DNA of 64,000 nt from JAKANT01 sp035502095 (GCA_035502095.1 DATJUX010000011.1:309777-373776), one strand, 5' to 3'. Counted from the first letter of the stretch, positions 26,679 to 34,741 are shown. Notes: generated by a model from the letters alone, not told the origin. Program-made: numbers and translations.

Positions 26679-27739
26679 GCGGCCTCCTCGGCGCCGACGG
26701 TCTGCAGCAACACCGGCCGCAGGCCGCGCGCAGTGAGTGCGGCCGCGAATTCCGGCAGCGCCTGTTCGAACTCGCCGCGCGCCGCGCCGGCGCCGCGGCT
26801 TGCGATCGTCGCCGCGACCGCTTCGCCGGCGAGGCGCAGGCGGATCTCGGTCGAGCCGAGGCGCGGCAGGTCGAGCTTCAGGCGCGCGACAAAAACCGGG
26901 GTCGATTCGGCGGCCGGGCCGTTGTGTCCATCCGGAAGTACCTGCGGATCGCGCGCGAGTTCGAGCAACATCGGCTGCCCGGCCCAGGCCGGGCCGGAGA
27001 GCGCGATCGCCTGTTTTTGCAGCACGTCGAGTTGCACACTGGTGCGTGCATCGGCGATCTCGGGATCGGCCAGCATGCCGCGCGCGAGTCGCTGCGCTTC
27101 GCCTTGCACCGCCTCCACGCTGCGGTCGCCGCGCAGCGCCTGCGCGACGTGCGCTTCGAAGAAGACGCCGCTGCCGCTCACGCGCGCGGCGAGGCGATCG
27201 GCAGTCTGGCCCTGAAAACGCGGGTCGAACACCGGCTCCTCGTAGGCGACGGTTTCGCCGGCATCGTTGCGGGCGGCACGCGGCGTGCCCGCGGCCGCGA
27301 GCTGGTTCGCCACCGTCGCGCTGGCGACGGCGTCTTCGCCGGCAGCAGCAAGCACCAGCGCCTGCGTCGCCAGCTGCAGCGGCGCGTTCGCCGCGGGCGG
27401 CGCGCCGCCCGCATTGGCGCTCGCGGGTGGCGCCGAATCGGACTCACCGCCTGACAGCAGCGCAATCAATGCATCGCGCAGCGCCGGTGCGAGCACGAAT
27501 TGCCGGCCGGCGAGGTCGATGCGCGCCGGACCCGGACCGGCCGGCAGGATCAGTGTCGCCCGGGCGTCGGCGGCCGCGGACCGGACTTCGTTCGCGAGGT
27601 CCGGGCTTATCTCCGCAAGGGTGGCGCGCCCGTCGAGCAACGAGCCGACCAGGCGCAGAGAGACCACGATCCGGTCGTCGCGTGGACCGATCGGTGCACC
27701 GGGGCGCAGGATTGCGGCCGCGATGGCTCCGAGGTCCAT
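26675..27739 (-). CDS. Second FliK-like hook-length control protein
   Basis: 354 residues. The C-terminus resembles FliK: VARLKLDLPRLGSTEIRLRL then EAVAATIASRGAGAARGEF and LPEFAAALTARGLRPVLLQT. The rest is Ala/Pro-rich and poorly conserved, as in FliK. It overlaps the flhB2-type gene by four bases, so a FliK-like and an FlhB-like protein are made together. The classical FliK is at 44799-46085. Confidence 0.78.
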   Translation of the reverse strand: MDLGAIAAAILRPGAPIGPRDDRIVVSLRLVGSLLDGRATLAEISPDLANEVRSAAADARATLILPAGPGPARIDLAGRQFVLAPALRDALIALLSGGESDSAPPASANAGGAPPAANAPLQLATQALVLAAAGEDAVASATVANQLAAAGTPRAARNDAGETVAYEEPVFDPRFQGQTADRLAARVSGSGVFFEAHVAQALRGDRSVEAVQGEAQRLARGMLADPEIADARTSVQLDVLQKQAIALSGPAWAGQPMLLELARDPQVLPDGHNGPAAESTPVFVARLKLDLPRLGSTEIRLRLAGEAVAATIASRGAGAARGEFEQALPEFAAALTARGLRPVLLQTVGAEEAA

Positions 27740-27745
27740 GTCGGC

Positions 27746-28102
27746 TCAGCTCCTGCGTGAATCGGTGCCGCCGGCGCGCCGGGGTTCGATCATGCGCTCC
27801 AGCTGCTGCAGCCACGGCTCCGCGCGGCGCCGCACCTGCGCGTCGTTGGCGAGGATGGCGCGCAAGAGCTCGATGCGGCGGCGCTGCTCGGCGGCACCGA
27901 GCGGCTGCGAGCGCGCCACCTTCGTCAGGCGCGCGATCTGCTCGCGGCAACGCTCTTCCAGCCGGGCCACTTCGTCCCAGTCGTCATCGTGGGCCGCGGC
28001 CAGCATGAGCCGGCTCGTGGCCGCGATCGCCTCGTAACACCGGATCAGCGCCGGCACGGGCGCGAGGTTGCCGGCCAGTCGTCCATCGTCCGGGGGCGCC
28101 AT
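27746..28102 (-). CDS. fliT: FliT-like flagellar chaperone
   Basis: 118 residues, nearly all helical: LIRCYEAIAATSRLMLAAAH then DWDEVARLEERCREQIARLT, and a second helix pair near IELLRAILANDAQVRRRAEP. Size, fold and the place directly after fliS fit FliT, which binds FliD and, in enterics, FlhDC. Sequence identity in this family is low, so the call rests partly on position. Confidence 0.85.
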   Translation of the reverse strand: MAPPDDGRLAGNLAPVPALIRCYEAIAATSRLMLAAAHDDDWDEVARLEERCREQIARLTKVARSQPLGAAEQRRRIELLRAILANDAQVRRRAEPWLQQLERMIEPRRAGGTDSRRS

Positions 28103-28130
28103 GGTGTTTGTTCTTCGCTGCGCCGGCGCA

Positions 28131-28583
28131 TCAGACCGTCGCGTTCAGACGGCGTCCCGGCGCCTTCGCATCGGGCGCCTCCGGCACGGTCGCCGCCGCT
28201 GCGCTCCCGCCGATCCGCGCCCAAGCGTCGCGCAGATCGCCGAGCAAACCGGTGACCTCCGCGAGCGCCTTGCTGTCGTTGCGCAGGTTCGCCTGCAACA
28301 GGCGCATCGTGGCGTAGTCGTACAGGCTGGCGAGCTGCTGCGCGAGCGCGCCGCCGGCGCGCCGGTCGAGGCTCGCTTTCAGGCCCTCTTCGACGATGCG
28401 CGCGGCCTTGCCCAGCGCCTGGCCCTTTTCGAGCACACGACCCGCGGCCATGTGCCCCTGCGCCTGTTTGAGTGCTTCGAGCGCGCCGTCGAACAGCATC
28501 GATACGAGGGTGTGCGGATCGGACACGCCGACGCCGGTATCGACGCTGACGCGCTGGTACGCCTTGACGCCGAATCCACCCAT
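28131..28583 (-). CDS. fliS: Flagellin export chaperone FliS
   Basis: 150 residues. The N-terminus KAYQRVSVDTGVGVSDPHTL then VSMLFDGALEALKQAQGHM and the helix ASLYDYATMRLLQANLRNDS are typical. It keeps FliC from polymerising in the cytosol and delivers it to FlhA. It starts the run fliS-fliT-fliK2-flhB2-ycgR, and has its own sigma-28 promoter 34 bp upstream. Confidence 0.95.
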   Translation of the reverse strand: MGGFGVKAYQRVSVDTGVGVSDPHTLVSMLFDGALEALKQAQGHMAAGRVLEKGQALGKAARIVEEGLKASLDRRAGGALAQQLASLYDYATMRLLQANLRNDSKALAEVTGLLGDLRDAWARIGGSAAAATVPEAPDAKAPGRRLNATV

Positions 28584-28616
28584 GATCGTCGCGCTCGATC
28601 CGATTGCTATGAGTGT

Positions 28617-28644
28617 TTATCGGAGTCGAAGGGCTTCGGGTTGA
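28617..28644 (-). promoter_or_regulatory. Sigma-28 promoter of the fliS run
   Basis: On the minus strand TCAA, 16 bases, then TCCGATAA. Each box has one mismatch to the FliA consensus. It lies about 35 bp before the fliS ATG in the fliD-fliS gap. Confidence 0.65.
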
Positions 28645-28714
28645 GTCGGATAAGCGGGCGGATTTCCTCCGGCGGCAGCCGCGCACTCGCGCACGACGGC
28701 CGCGAGCGATGCGC

Positions 28715-30127
28715 CTATCCGGTCTTGACCTGCAAGCCCGCCAGCGCGCTCGTGAGCTGCGCCATCTGCTGCTGCCGCGTCGAAAGCAGCGCATCGAGGG
28801 CGCTGTATTGAGCCGTCAGGCGCTGCTGGGTCAGGGCCAGCTGGGACTGCATGGCCGTGACCTGGTCGTTCATCTGGCTGATCGATGTCTGCAACCCCTG
28901 CTCGCGGGCATCGAGCAGGCCGTCCGGCGCAAGGATTGCGCTCAGCTGCTGGCTCAGCTGTACGGCGAACCCGTTGTCGGTGCCCCGGGCACCGCTGGCC
29001 GCGACGTTGGTGAAAAGCTGCGTGACCTGGCCGGGGTTGGAGGTGAGCGCCGCACTGAGCTTGCTGCTGTCGAGAGAGAGCGTTCCGTCGGCCTGGAACG
29101 AGATGCCTATCTGCGACAGATACGTATACCCGTTGCCGGCGACGTTGGTCATCGCGCCGGTAACGATGCTGCGCACCTGGCCCTGCAGCTGGCGCGTGGT
29201 CGACTCGCCGTTGAGGACCGCGGCCGTCTGCGAAGACGGGTCGTATTTGGTCAGGTTGTCGATCGTCGTCTCGAGCGAGTTGTAGGCGGTGACGAACGCC
29301 TGCACGTTGCTCGCGACCGCATTGGTATCGAGATCGACCGAAATCTCGGAGTCGACGGTGGTCCCGGGCGGCGAGCCGGCCGGAGGCTGCTGCGTGAGCG
29401 ACAGCGTGACGCCGGGAATCGCATCGGTGATCGTGTTGCTGGACGAGGTCAGCGGGAGCCCGTTGACCGAGTACGAAGCGTCCTGTGCCGTTTGCGTCGT
29501 GGTGAACGAAAGGCCGGTCAGTCCGGGATCGGCCGTCACCTGGAACCCGTTCGCCGAGCCCGTTTGCGTGGAGGTGAGCACGAGGCGCACCTGTCCTCCG
29601 TCGCTGACCAGCGAGGCGCGCACCGACGTATTGGCCGCGTTGATCTCGTCGACAGCCTGGTTCAGCGTGCCGGGCCCGCTCGCCCCGCCGAGGCTGACGC
29701 TTGCGAGCACGGTGCTGCCGTCGGCGCTCGTGATCGTCAGCGAGCCGCTGCCGATACTGGTATCGGCGGTTGCCACCGCCGCCGAGGCGGTGGATTGGGC
29801 ACGCGCAAGCTGGCTCACCGACACCGCATAGCGGCCGCTCGCCGCGCCGGTCCCGGCAACCGCGCTGGTGCCGTTGCCAGCCACGGTCGCCTTGCCCACC
29901 GTGAACGCGGAGCTCTGGCGCAATGTGTTGATGGCGGTCTGCAGCGAGGAAACGGCACTCTGGACCTGGCCGTATGCGGTGAGCACCGCCTGGGTGTTGC
30001 TCTCCTTCTGCTGCAGCTGCGTGAGCGGCTGGCTTTCGACCTGCATCAATTGGCTGACGATGCCGCTGACGTCGATCGATCCGCTGCTGCTCGTGCTGCT
30101 CGTGCTGCTGGTCCCGCTGATGCTCAT
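28715..30127 (-). CDS. fliD: Filament cap protein FliD (HAP2)
   Basis: 470 residues. The N-terminus has SGSIDVSGIVSQLMQVESQP then LTQLQQKESNTQAVLTAYGQ, and the C-terminus has GLLDAREQGLQTSISQMNDQ then VTAMQSQLALTQQRLTAQYS. It caps the growing filament so that FliC folds at the tip. The start is preceded by a poly-serine stretch. It lies 24 bp after flaG and shares its promoter. Confidence 0.96.
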   Translation of the reverse strand: MSISGTSSTSSTSSSGSIDVSGIVSQLMQVESQPLTQLQQKESNTQAVLTAYGQVQSAVSSLQTAINTLRQSSAFTVGKATVAGNGTSAVAGTGAASGRYAVSVSQLARAQSTASAAVATADTSIGSGSLTITSADGSTVLASVSLGGASGPGTLNQAVDEINAANTSVRASLVSDGGQVRLVLTSTQTGSANGFQVTADPGLTGLSFTTTQTAQDASYSVNGLPLTSSSNTITDAIPGVTLSLTQQPPAGSPPGTTVDSEISVDLDTNAVASNVQAFVTAYNSLETTIDNLTKYDPSSQTAAVLNGESTTRQLQGQVRSIVTGAMTNVAGNGYTYLSQIGISFQADGTLSLDSSKLSAALTSNPGQVTQLFTNVAASGARGTDNGFAVQLSQQLSAILAPDGLLDAREQGLQTSISQMNDQVTAMQSQLALTQQRLTAQYSALDALLSTRQQQMAQLTSALAGLQVKTG

Positions 30128-30151
30128 ATCCTCTCCGCGCTGGTCCCGCTC

Positions 30152-30508
30152 TCAGGCTTGGACCTTGACGATCTTGCCGGGGCCTCCGCCCTGGGTGATC
30201 GCTTGTGCGATTGCCAGAGCTTCCTTGCTCGGTACCTGGCGCAGCACCTCGCGGGTATTTCGATCGATGAGCTTAACCACGACGATTCCGGTCTCATTGT
30301 CCAATTGGAAGCTCAATTCACTGTCTATTTGCTTCAGCTGCTCGTTCGCCGCGGCGACCGCCTTTCCTGCGTCGGTCGCCTGGGTCTCGTGATCAGCACT
30401 TGGCTGCTGCCCCGGGGCGGGGGGCGCGGAACGCGCATCGCGGCGGGCGGTTTGCCTGGCGTTCGAGTTGACTTGCCCGGTGGGCTGAACAGTGAGGTCG
30501 GCAGGCAT
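30152..30508 (-). CDS. flaG: FlaG-family flagellar protein
   Basis: 118 residues. A polar N-terminus is followed by LKQIDSELSFQLDNETGIVV then VKLIDRNTREVLRQVPSKEA, the FlaG signature. FlaG affects filament length in other bacteria; the mechanism is unclear. It precedes fliD and follows its own sigma-28 promoter. Confidence 0.93.
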   Translation of the reverse strand: MPADLTVQPTGQVNSNARQTARRDARSAPPAPGQQPSADHETQATDAGKAVAAANEQLKQIDSELSFQLDNETGIVVVKLIDRNTREVLRQVPSKEALAIAQAITQGGGPGKIVKVQA

Positions 30509-30546
30509 GGCGGCTGCCCTCCGGAAAAATTCTGAACTTGTACGTC

Positions 30547-30574
30547 TTTTCGGCCGATCGACGCGTCGACTTTA
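30547..30574 (-). promoter_or_regulatory. Sigma-28 promoter of flaG-fliD
   Basis: On the minus strand TAAA, 16 bases, then GCCGAAAA, about 40 bp before the flaG ATG. Confidence 0.7.
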
Positions 30575-30635
30575 GAGTGCGGCGCGGGTAATCCCGTCTT
30601 CCGGCGGGGTATGCGCCGCGGTGTCAGCCCGCGTC

Positions 30636-30668
30636 ACAAAGCAGGAAGGGGCCGAAGCCCCTTCCTGC
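30636..30668 (-). terminator. Rho-independent terminator of fliC
   Basis: GCAGGAAGGGGC pairs perfectly with GCCCCTTCCTGC, with a TTCG loop on the transcribed strand, followed by TTTGT. The 12-bp stem lies about 50 bp after the fliC stop. Confidence 0.85.
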
Positions 30669-30720
30669 TCGCCGCGGCGAGCGTTGCGACGCCGGGCGCT
30701 TCTGGTTTGCGATTGCGCGA

Positions 30721-31548
30721 CTACTTCAACAGGGCGAGCACGTTCTGGGGTTGGGCATTCGCCTGTGCCAGCATCGCCGTGCCAGCCTGCTGCAGGATCT
30801 GGTCGCGCGTCAGCTCCGCCGTCTCCGCGGCAAAGTCGGTGTCCGTGATGCGGCTGCGAGCAGCGGTCTGGTTCTCGACGTTGATCTGCAGGCCGTTGAC
30901 GACCGACTCGAAGCGGTTCTGCGTGGCACCGTACAGCGCACGCTGGCCGTTGATCGTGTCGAGGGCCGTGTCGACCAGGCCGATCGCCGCCGAGGCGCTC
31001 GCTTGTGACGTGGAGATATCGGCGCCGGTCACGGCGGTGATCGCGGCGTTGTTGTCGAGCTGAGTGGTCGTCACGCTGATCGTGTCGGTCGCGTTCGCGC
31101 CGACCTGGAACTGCTGCGCCCCGGCGTCGGCACCGAGGATGGCGAGTCCGTTGAACTTCGTGTTCCCAAGTTCACGAGTGATTTCCGCGCCGAGTTGCGC
31201 GAATTCCGCCTGCAGGTTGGCGCGGTCGCCAGCGCCGTTGGTCTGGTTGGCCGACTGCACCGCCAGTTCACGCATCTGCTGCAGCATGTCGCCGACCGTG
31301 CCGAGCGCACCGTCAGCAACCTGCGACATGGAGATGGCGTCGTTGGAGTTGCGGATCGCGACGTTCATGCCGTTGATCTGCGCCGTCATACGCTGGGAGA
31401 TCGCGAGACCGGCCGCATCGTCCTTCGCGCTGTTGATGCGCAGGCCCGACGACAGGCGCTGGACTGCGGTCGCCATTGCCGACTGGGACGCGTTCAGGTT
31501 GCGTTGCGCGTTCAACGACATGAGATTGGTGTTGATGATTGCGGGCAT
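30721..31548 (-). CDS. fliC: Flagellin FliC
   Basis: 275 residues from ATG 31548, which has AAGGAG seven bases upstream; upstream frame extension is not coding. The N-terminus MPAIINTNLMSLNAQRNLNA then VQRLSSGLRINSAKDDAAGL and the C-terminus DQILQQAGTAMLAQANAQPQ then NVLALLK form the D0/D1 core. The variable part is only about 90 residues, so this is a short flagellin with little or no D2/D3. It is the single flagellin gene in the window. Confidence 0.98.
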   Translation of the reverse strand: MPAIINTNLMSLNAQRNLNASQSAMATAVQRLSSGLRINSAKDDAAGLAISQRMTAQINGMNVAIRNSNDAISMSQVADGALGTVGDMLQQMRELAVQSANQTNGAGDRANLQAEFAQLGAEITRELGNTKFNGLAILGADAGAQQFQVGANATDTISVTTTQLDNNAAITAVTGADISTSQASASAAIGLVDTALDTINGQRALYGATQNRFESVVNGLQINVENQTAARSRITDTDFAAETAELTRDQILQQAGTAMLAQANAQPQNVLALLK

Positions 31549-31691
31549 TTCTGGCTCCTTTCCTTCTCTCTCGAATAGCAGCCGCTTCTTCGCAGGCTTG
31601 CTGACCTTTTTGCGGAGCGGCTGTCCTTGAGACATCCGTCGCCACGCGTTCCGGTTCCTTCAGGTACTCGTTCGGCGCCGCGTTAGGTTGC

Positions 31692-31719
31692 TTATCGGGA
31701 CTGGTCGCGGCGAACTTTA
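31692..31719 (-). promoter_or_regulatory. Sigma-28 promoter of fliC
   Basis: On the minus strand TAAAGTTC, 12 bases, then CCCGATAA: a full -35 and seven of eight -10 bases, the best late-gene match here. It leaves a leader of about 135 bases before the fliC ATG. Confidence 0.85.
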
Positions 31720-32352
31720 GGAAACCGCGGAATCACGAACCGCGCTGTCGATAGAACGATCGGATGAGTAGGGCCGCGAAACACGGCCAATCCATAGGCG
31801 CGAAGGCGCGCTCTATCGGAGAGAGCGCGGCGCGCGGGAGGCGTGGAACAAATGATCCGAGCGCGGGCACGGCTGGGGTTCGCACTATTTTTTACGTCGC
31901 GGTCGTTGCGTGCGATGCCGGGCGAAGACGGAGTCTGCTGATTCTCCGCGTCTGGTCGATGTCGTGCGCAGAGGCTTCAGTCCATTCACTCCATTTTGTA
32001 TTTGTCATACCGGGCACTGCTCTGGTTACCAATACGGAGCCAGCTCTCGGCCGCGCGGGACAACGAAGCCGGCGCCGCGGATGACGAGCGCCGCCGCGGT
32101 TTCCACGCCAGAGGACCAAAAAAAGCGCGCCGGGGACCGAAGTCGCCACGGCGCGCAGGGCGGGGGAGAAAACCTTCCCGTGTTGCTCTAGCCGGTTCTC
32201 GTTGGTGCGGTTTCCACGTTCGCTCCGCTTTGTGCCGCGTCGTCGAACGTCGCTTCTCCTTTTCTGCGTGCATTGATCGGCTTGCCACCGCCGAACTTGA
32301 GCTGACCCGCCCGGACGCGTTCGTGAGCACAAAGTCCTGATCCGAGGATGAA
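31720..32352. other. Long fliC-flhD intergenic region without a recognised gene
   Basis: The region between the fliC promoter and the flhD regulatory sites has lower GC in places. It holds no frame with convincing codon use or homology on either strand. The only clear element is a terminator on the minus strand at 32118-32156. In many bacteria flhDC is controlled over several hundred bases, so regulatory sites may lie here. Confidence 0.5.
32118..32156 (-). terminator. Orphan Rho-independent terminator on the minus strand
   Basis: On the minus strand GCGCGCCG, a 16-base loop, CGGCGCGC and seven T. No gene ends here in that direction. An open frame of about 66 codons ends 32 bp before it (stop at 32188) but has no start codon. 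A small RNA or a decayed gene are possible sources. Confidence 0.65.
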
Positions 32353-32411
32353 AAAGCACGTGTAGGAAAAAGCCTTACACGCCGGCTAGGCGCGCATCCG
32401 ACACGTGCTTT
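32353..32411 (+). promoter_or_regulatory. 11-bp inverted repeat enclosing the flhDC operator
   Basis: AAAGCACGTGT (32353-32363) and ACACGTGCTTT (32401-32411) are perfect inverted copies, 37 bases apart, each with a CACGTG core. They flank the RcsB-like palindrome. They could form a hairpin in a long flhD leader or be paired protein sites. Confidence 0.5.
32360..32383. promoter_or_regulatory. RcsB-box-like operator upstream of flhDC
   Basis: GTGTAGGAAAAAGCCTTACA followed by CGCC. The core TAGG-N6-CCTTA resembles the RcsAB box of enterobacterial flhDC promoters. The same 24 bases, with three differences, occur at 39277-39300. It lies about 130 bp before the flhD ATG. Confidence 0.6.
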
Positions 32412-32413
32412 GG

Positions 32414-32441
32414 GCAGGTCCCGCTTCAACGGGACCCCTGC
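32414..32441 (+). promoter_or_regulatory. Hairpin in the flhD leader
   Basis: GCAGGTCCCG pairs with CGGGACCCCTGC around a CTTCAA loop, with a two-base bulge. It has no T run after it, so it is not a terminator. It lies about 75 bp before flhD, directly after the 11-bp inverted repeat. Confidence 0.45.
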
Positions 32442-32513
32442 GTTGCACACAATGGCGCCACTTCGCAACGCAATTCGGGCGATTCAAAGCGCCCACAAAC
32501 TGGAGGTTAGGAA

Positions 32514-32861
32514 ATGAGCAACGTCGCATTCCCCAACGAGCAGCTGCTGGAAGAGGTGCGCGAGGTCAACCTCGCCTACCTGGTGCTCGCGCAACACATG
32601 ATCCGTGCCGACAAGGCCCAGGCGATGTACCGCCTCGGCATCGCGGAGGAAGTGGCGAGCATCATCGACCAGCTGACGCCCTCGCAACTGATGAAGATCG
32701 CGGGCGCGAACCAGCTCATCTGCCGCTTCCGCTTCGACGACGACATGGTGTGGAACCTCCTGACGAGCCACTCCAAGGCGCGCGCCAGCGGCACCGGCGC
32801 CGTCGCGGGATTGCACGCGAACATCGTGATGGCCGGCCAGATCGCCGACGTCGGCAACTGA
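32514..32861 (+). CDS. flhD: Flagellar master regulator subunit FlhD
   Basis: 115 residues. EVREVNLAYLVLAQHMIRAD then MYRLGIAEEVASIIDQLTPS and QLICRFRFDDDMVWNLLTSH are the family core. With FlhC it forms the activator of the basal-body operons. The ribosome site is GGAGG/AGGA before ATG. flhC follows after 30 bp. Confidence 0.97.
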   Translation: MSNVAFPNEQLLEEVREVNLAYLVLAQHMIRADKAQAMYRLGIAEEVASIIDQLTPSQLMKIAGANQLICRFRFDDDMVWNLLTSHSKARASGTGAVAGLHANIVMAGQIADVGN

Positions 32862-32891
32862 TCCACGGCGACCGACGACCGGAGAGGGGTC

Positions 32892-33437
32892 ATGCGAATC
32901 AAGAGCATCGTCACCGAGAGCAAGCAGATCCAGCGCGCCATCGCGCTGATCAAGCTGGGCGCGCGGCTGCAGGTCCTGGAGAGCGAGACCGACCTGTCCT
33001 ACGAGCGCCTGCTGCGGCTGTACAAGGAAGTCCAGGGCGAATCGCCGGCGCGCGGCATGCTGCCGTTTTCGACCGACTGGTTCATGACCTGGCAGCCGAA
33101 CATCCACTCGTCGCTGTTCCTGAACATCTACGAGTACCTGAACAAGACCACCGAACTCGAAGAGATCGACGCCATCATCAAGGCCTACGAGCTCTACCTC
33201 GAGCAGATCAAGGCGCAGAACCTGGAGCCGCTGCTGTCGGTGACGCGCGCCTGGCGCCTGGTGAAGTTCGTCGACGCCGGCATGGTCACCCTGACGCCGT
33301 GCTGCAAGTGCAGCGGCAAGTTCGTCACCCACACGTACGAGCTGACCAAGAACTACGTCTGCGGCCTGTGCGAGCCCCCGGCGCGCGCCGGCAAGGGCAA
33401 GGGTGTCGCTCGCAAGGACGAGGAGCTCGTGCACTGA
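32892..33437 (+). CDS. flhC: Flagellar master regulator subunit FlhC
   Basis: 181 residues. The DNA-binding subunit of FlhD4C2, recognised by YLNKTTELEEIDAIIKAYEL and the zinc site CCKCSGKFVTHTY then YVCGLCEPP, with four cysteines. A good terminator follows 80 bp after the stop, so flhDC is a two-gene operon. Confidence 0.97.
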   Translation: MRIKSIVTESKQIQRAIALIKLGARLQVLESETDLSYERLLRLYKEVQGESPARGMLPFSTDWFMTWQPNIHSSLFLNIYEYLNKTTELEEIDAIIKAYELYLEQIKAQNLEPLLSVTRAWRLVKFVDAGMVTLTPCCKCSGKFVTHTYELTKNYVCGLCEPPARAGKGKGVARKDEELVH

Positions 33438-33519
33438 GCGAACAGGTTTACGCCGGCGGCGCGCCGCAGCCGTCGGCTTGAGTTGGACGCGGCGTTTCCT
33501 CCTTTTCTCCTCCGACCTT

Positions 33520-33549
33520 CGCCCGGCCTCACCGCCGGGCGCTTTTTTT
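33520..33549 (+). terminator. Rho-independent terminator of flhDC
   Basis: CGCCCGGC, a six-base loop, GCCGGGCG, then C and seven T. Eight perfect GC-rich pairs. Confidence 0.9.
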
Positions 33550-33579
33550 GCGCGTCCGCCTGCGTACGCCTGCGGCTCG

Positions 33580-33608
33580 GACGCGGATTTACGCGGATCC
33601 ACGCGGAC
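33580..33608. repeat. Three tandem ACGCGGAT-type units
   Basis: ACGCGGATTT, ACGCGGATCC and ACGCGGACAA in a row, in the flhC-motA gap. Same family as 8164-8237 and 42084-42172. Confidence 0.65.
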
Positions 33609-33614
33609 AAGGCA

Positions 33615-33642
33615 CTGTCATCCTGCGCGCAGTGAAGGATCT
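33615..33642. repeat. TGTCATCC-type dispersed repeat
   Basis: CTGTCATCCTGCGCGCAGTG then AAGGATCT. It resembles the widespread TGTCATTCCGAGCG...AAGGATC intergenic repeats. Related copies lie at 48347-48458 and 58299-58327. Confidence 0.55.
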
Positions 33643-33765
33643 CGATCGATGCGCGGCCGGTCTGTCATTCACCCTCGAATCGCCGAACTCCCCGTCAATC
33701 CACGCCCAATCCATCGATCACCCGATTTCGCCCCCTCGCACGCGGTAAGCCGGGCCATCCGCCGT

Positions 33766-33793
33766 TCAAGTTAGGCCGTTGCGGTGCCGTAAC
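33766..33793 (+). promoter_or_regulatory. Sigma-28 promoter of motAB-cheYZ
   Basis: TCAAGTTA, 12 bases, then GCCGTAAC, about 73 bp before the motA ATG. One mismatch in the -35 core, two in the -10. Confidence 0.6.
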
Positions 33794-33865
33794 CCGGTGG
33801 AGCGATGCAGTCATCGGCAGCAGCGCGGCCTCAAGATCGCGCGCGGACCGCAAGGGCAAAGGGGA

Positions 33866-34726
33866 ATGTTCGTCATCATTGGTTACGTGCTGGTGCTGGG
33901 TTGCGTGTTCGGCGTGTACGCCCTCACGGGCGGCAACATTCCGATCGTCGCCCACGCGGCGCCTCATGAGCTGGCGGTCATCAGCGGCGGGGCCATCGGC
34001 GCGTTCATCGTCGCCAACCCGACCAAGACGCTGAAGGCGGTCGTCGGGTCGCTGCCCAAGCTGCTGCAGGGCTCGAAGTACACCAAGGCGCGCTACATGG
34101 CGCTGATGGCGCTGCTCTACGACATCCTCTCCAAGGTGCGCAAGGAAGGGATGATGGCGATCGAGGCCGACATCGAGGACCCGCACAAGAGCCCGCTGTT
34201 CCAGAAGCACGCCACGGTCGGCAACGACCACCACCTGACCGAGTTCGTCTGCGACTACCTGCGCATGATGGTCTCCGGCAACATGAATCCGCTGGAGATC
34301 GAGAACCTGATGGACCAGGAGATCGATACCCACCATCACGAGGGCATGGTGCCGGCGCTCGCGATCCAGACCATGGGCGACGGCCTGCCGGCATTCGGCA
34401 TCGTGGCCGCGGTGCTCGGCGTGGTGAAGACGATGGCGTCGGTCGGACGGCCGCCGGCGGAACTGGGCGCGATGATCGCCTCGGCCCTGGTCGGCACGTT
34501 CCTCGGCATCCTGCTCGCGTACGGCTTCGTGAGCCCGCTCGCCAAGCTGCTCGAGGCGAAGTGCGACGAGGCGACCAAGGAACTCCAGTGCGTCAAGGCG
34601 ACCTTGCTCGCGAGCCTGCAGGGTTATGCGCCCGCGGTCGCGGTGGAATTCGGTCGCAAGGTGCTTTATTCGACCGAGCGCCCCAGCTTCACCGAGCTGG
34701 AAAAGCACGTGAAGCAGAAGCGCTAG
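33866..34726 (+). CDS. motA: Flagellar motor stator protein MotA
   Basis: 286 residues from ATG 33866 with AAAGGGG upstream; the frame is open further but those residues are not MotA. Four membrane helices start with FVIIGYVLVLGCVFGVYALT. The cytosolic loop has YMALMALLYDILSKVRKEGM, with the charged residues that contact FliG. LGVVKTMASVGRPPAELGAM and ASALVGTFLGILLAYGFVSP are the conserved third and fourth helices. It is first of the motAB-cheYZ run. Confidence 0.97.
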   Translation: MFVIIGYVLVLGCVFGVYALTGGNIPIVAHAAPHELAVISGGAIGAFIVANPTKTLKAVVGSLPKLLQGSKYTKARYMALMALLYDILSKVRKEGMMAIEADIEDPHKSPLFQKHATVGNDHHLTEFVCDYLRMMVSGNMNPLEIENLMDQEIDTHHHEGMVPALAIQTMGDGLPAFGIVAAVLGVVKTMASVGRPPAELGAMIASALVGTFLGILLAYGFVSPLAKLLEAKCDEATKELQCVKATLLASLQGYAPAVAVEFGRKVLYSTERPSFTELEKHVKQKR

Positions 34727-34741
34727 TGCCGGGAGACAACG

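Noticed and set aside
31764..32084. Plus-strand frames in the fliC-flhD gap
   Set aside because: Codon use is not gene-like, no ribosome site, and no recognisable motif.
32188..32390. Open minus-strand frame ending QSGANVETAPTRTG
   Set aside because: Not called as a gene because there is no ATG, GTG or TTG start in frame, and it covers the flhDC operator. Kept only as part of the orphan-terminator finding.
33741..33769. GCCGTTCA as a FliA -10 for motA
   Set aside because: No TAAA-like -35 at 15 or 16 bases. The downstream pair at 33766-33793 fits better.
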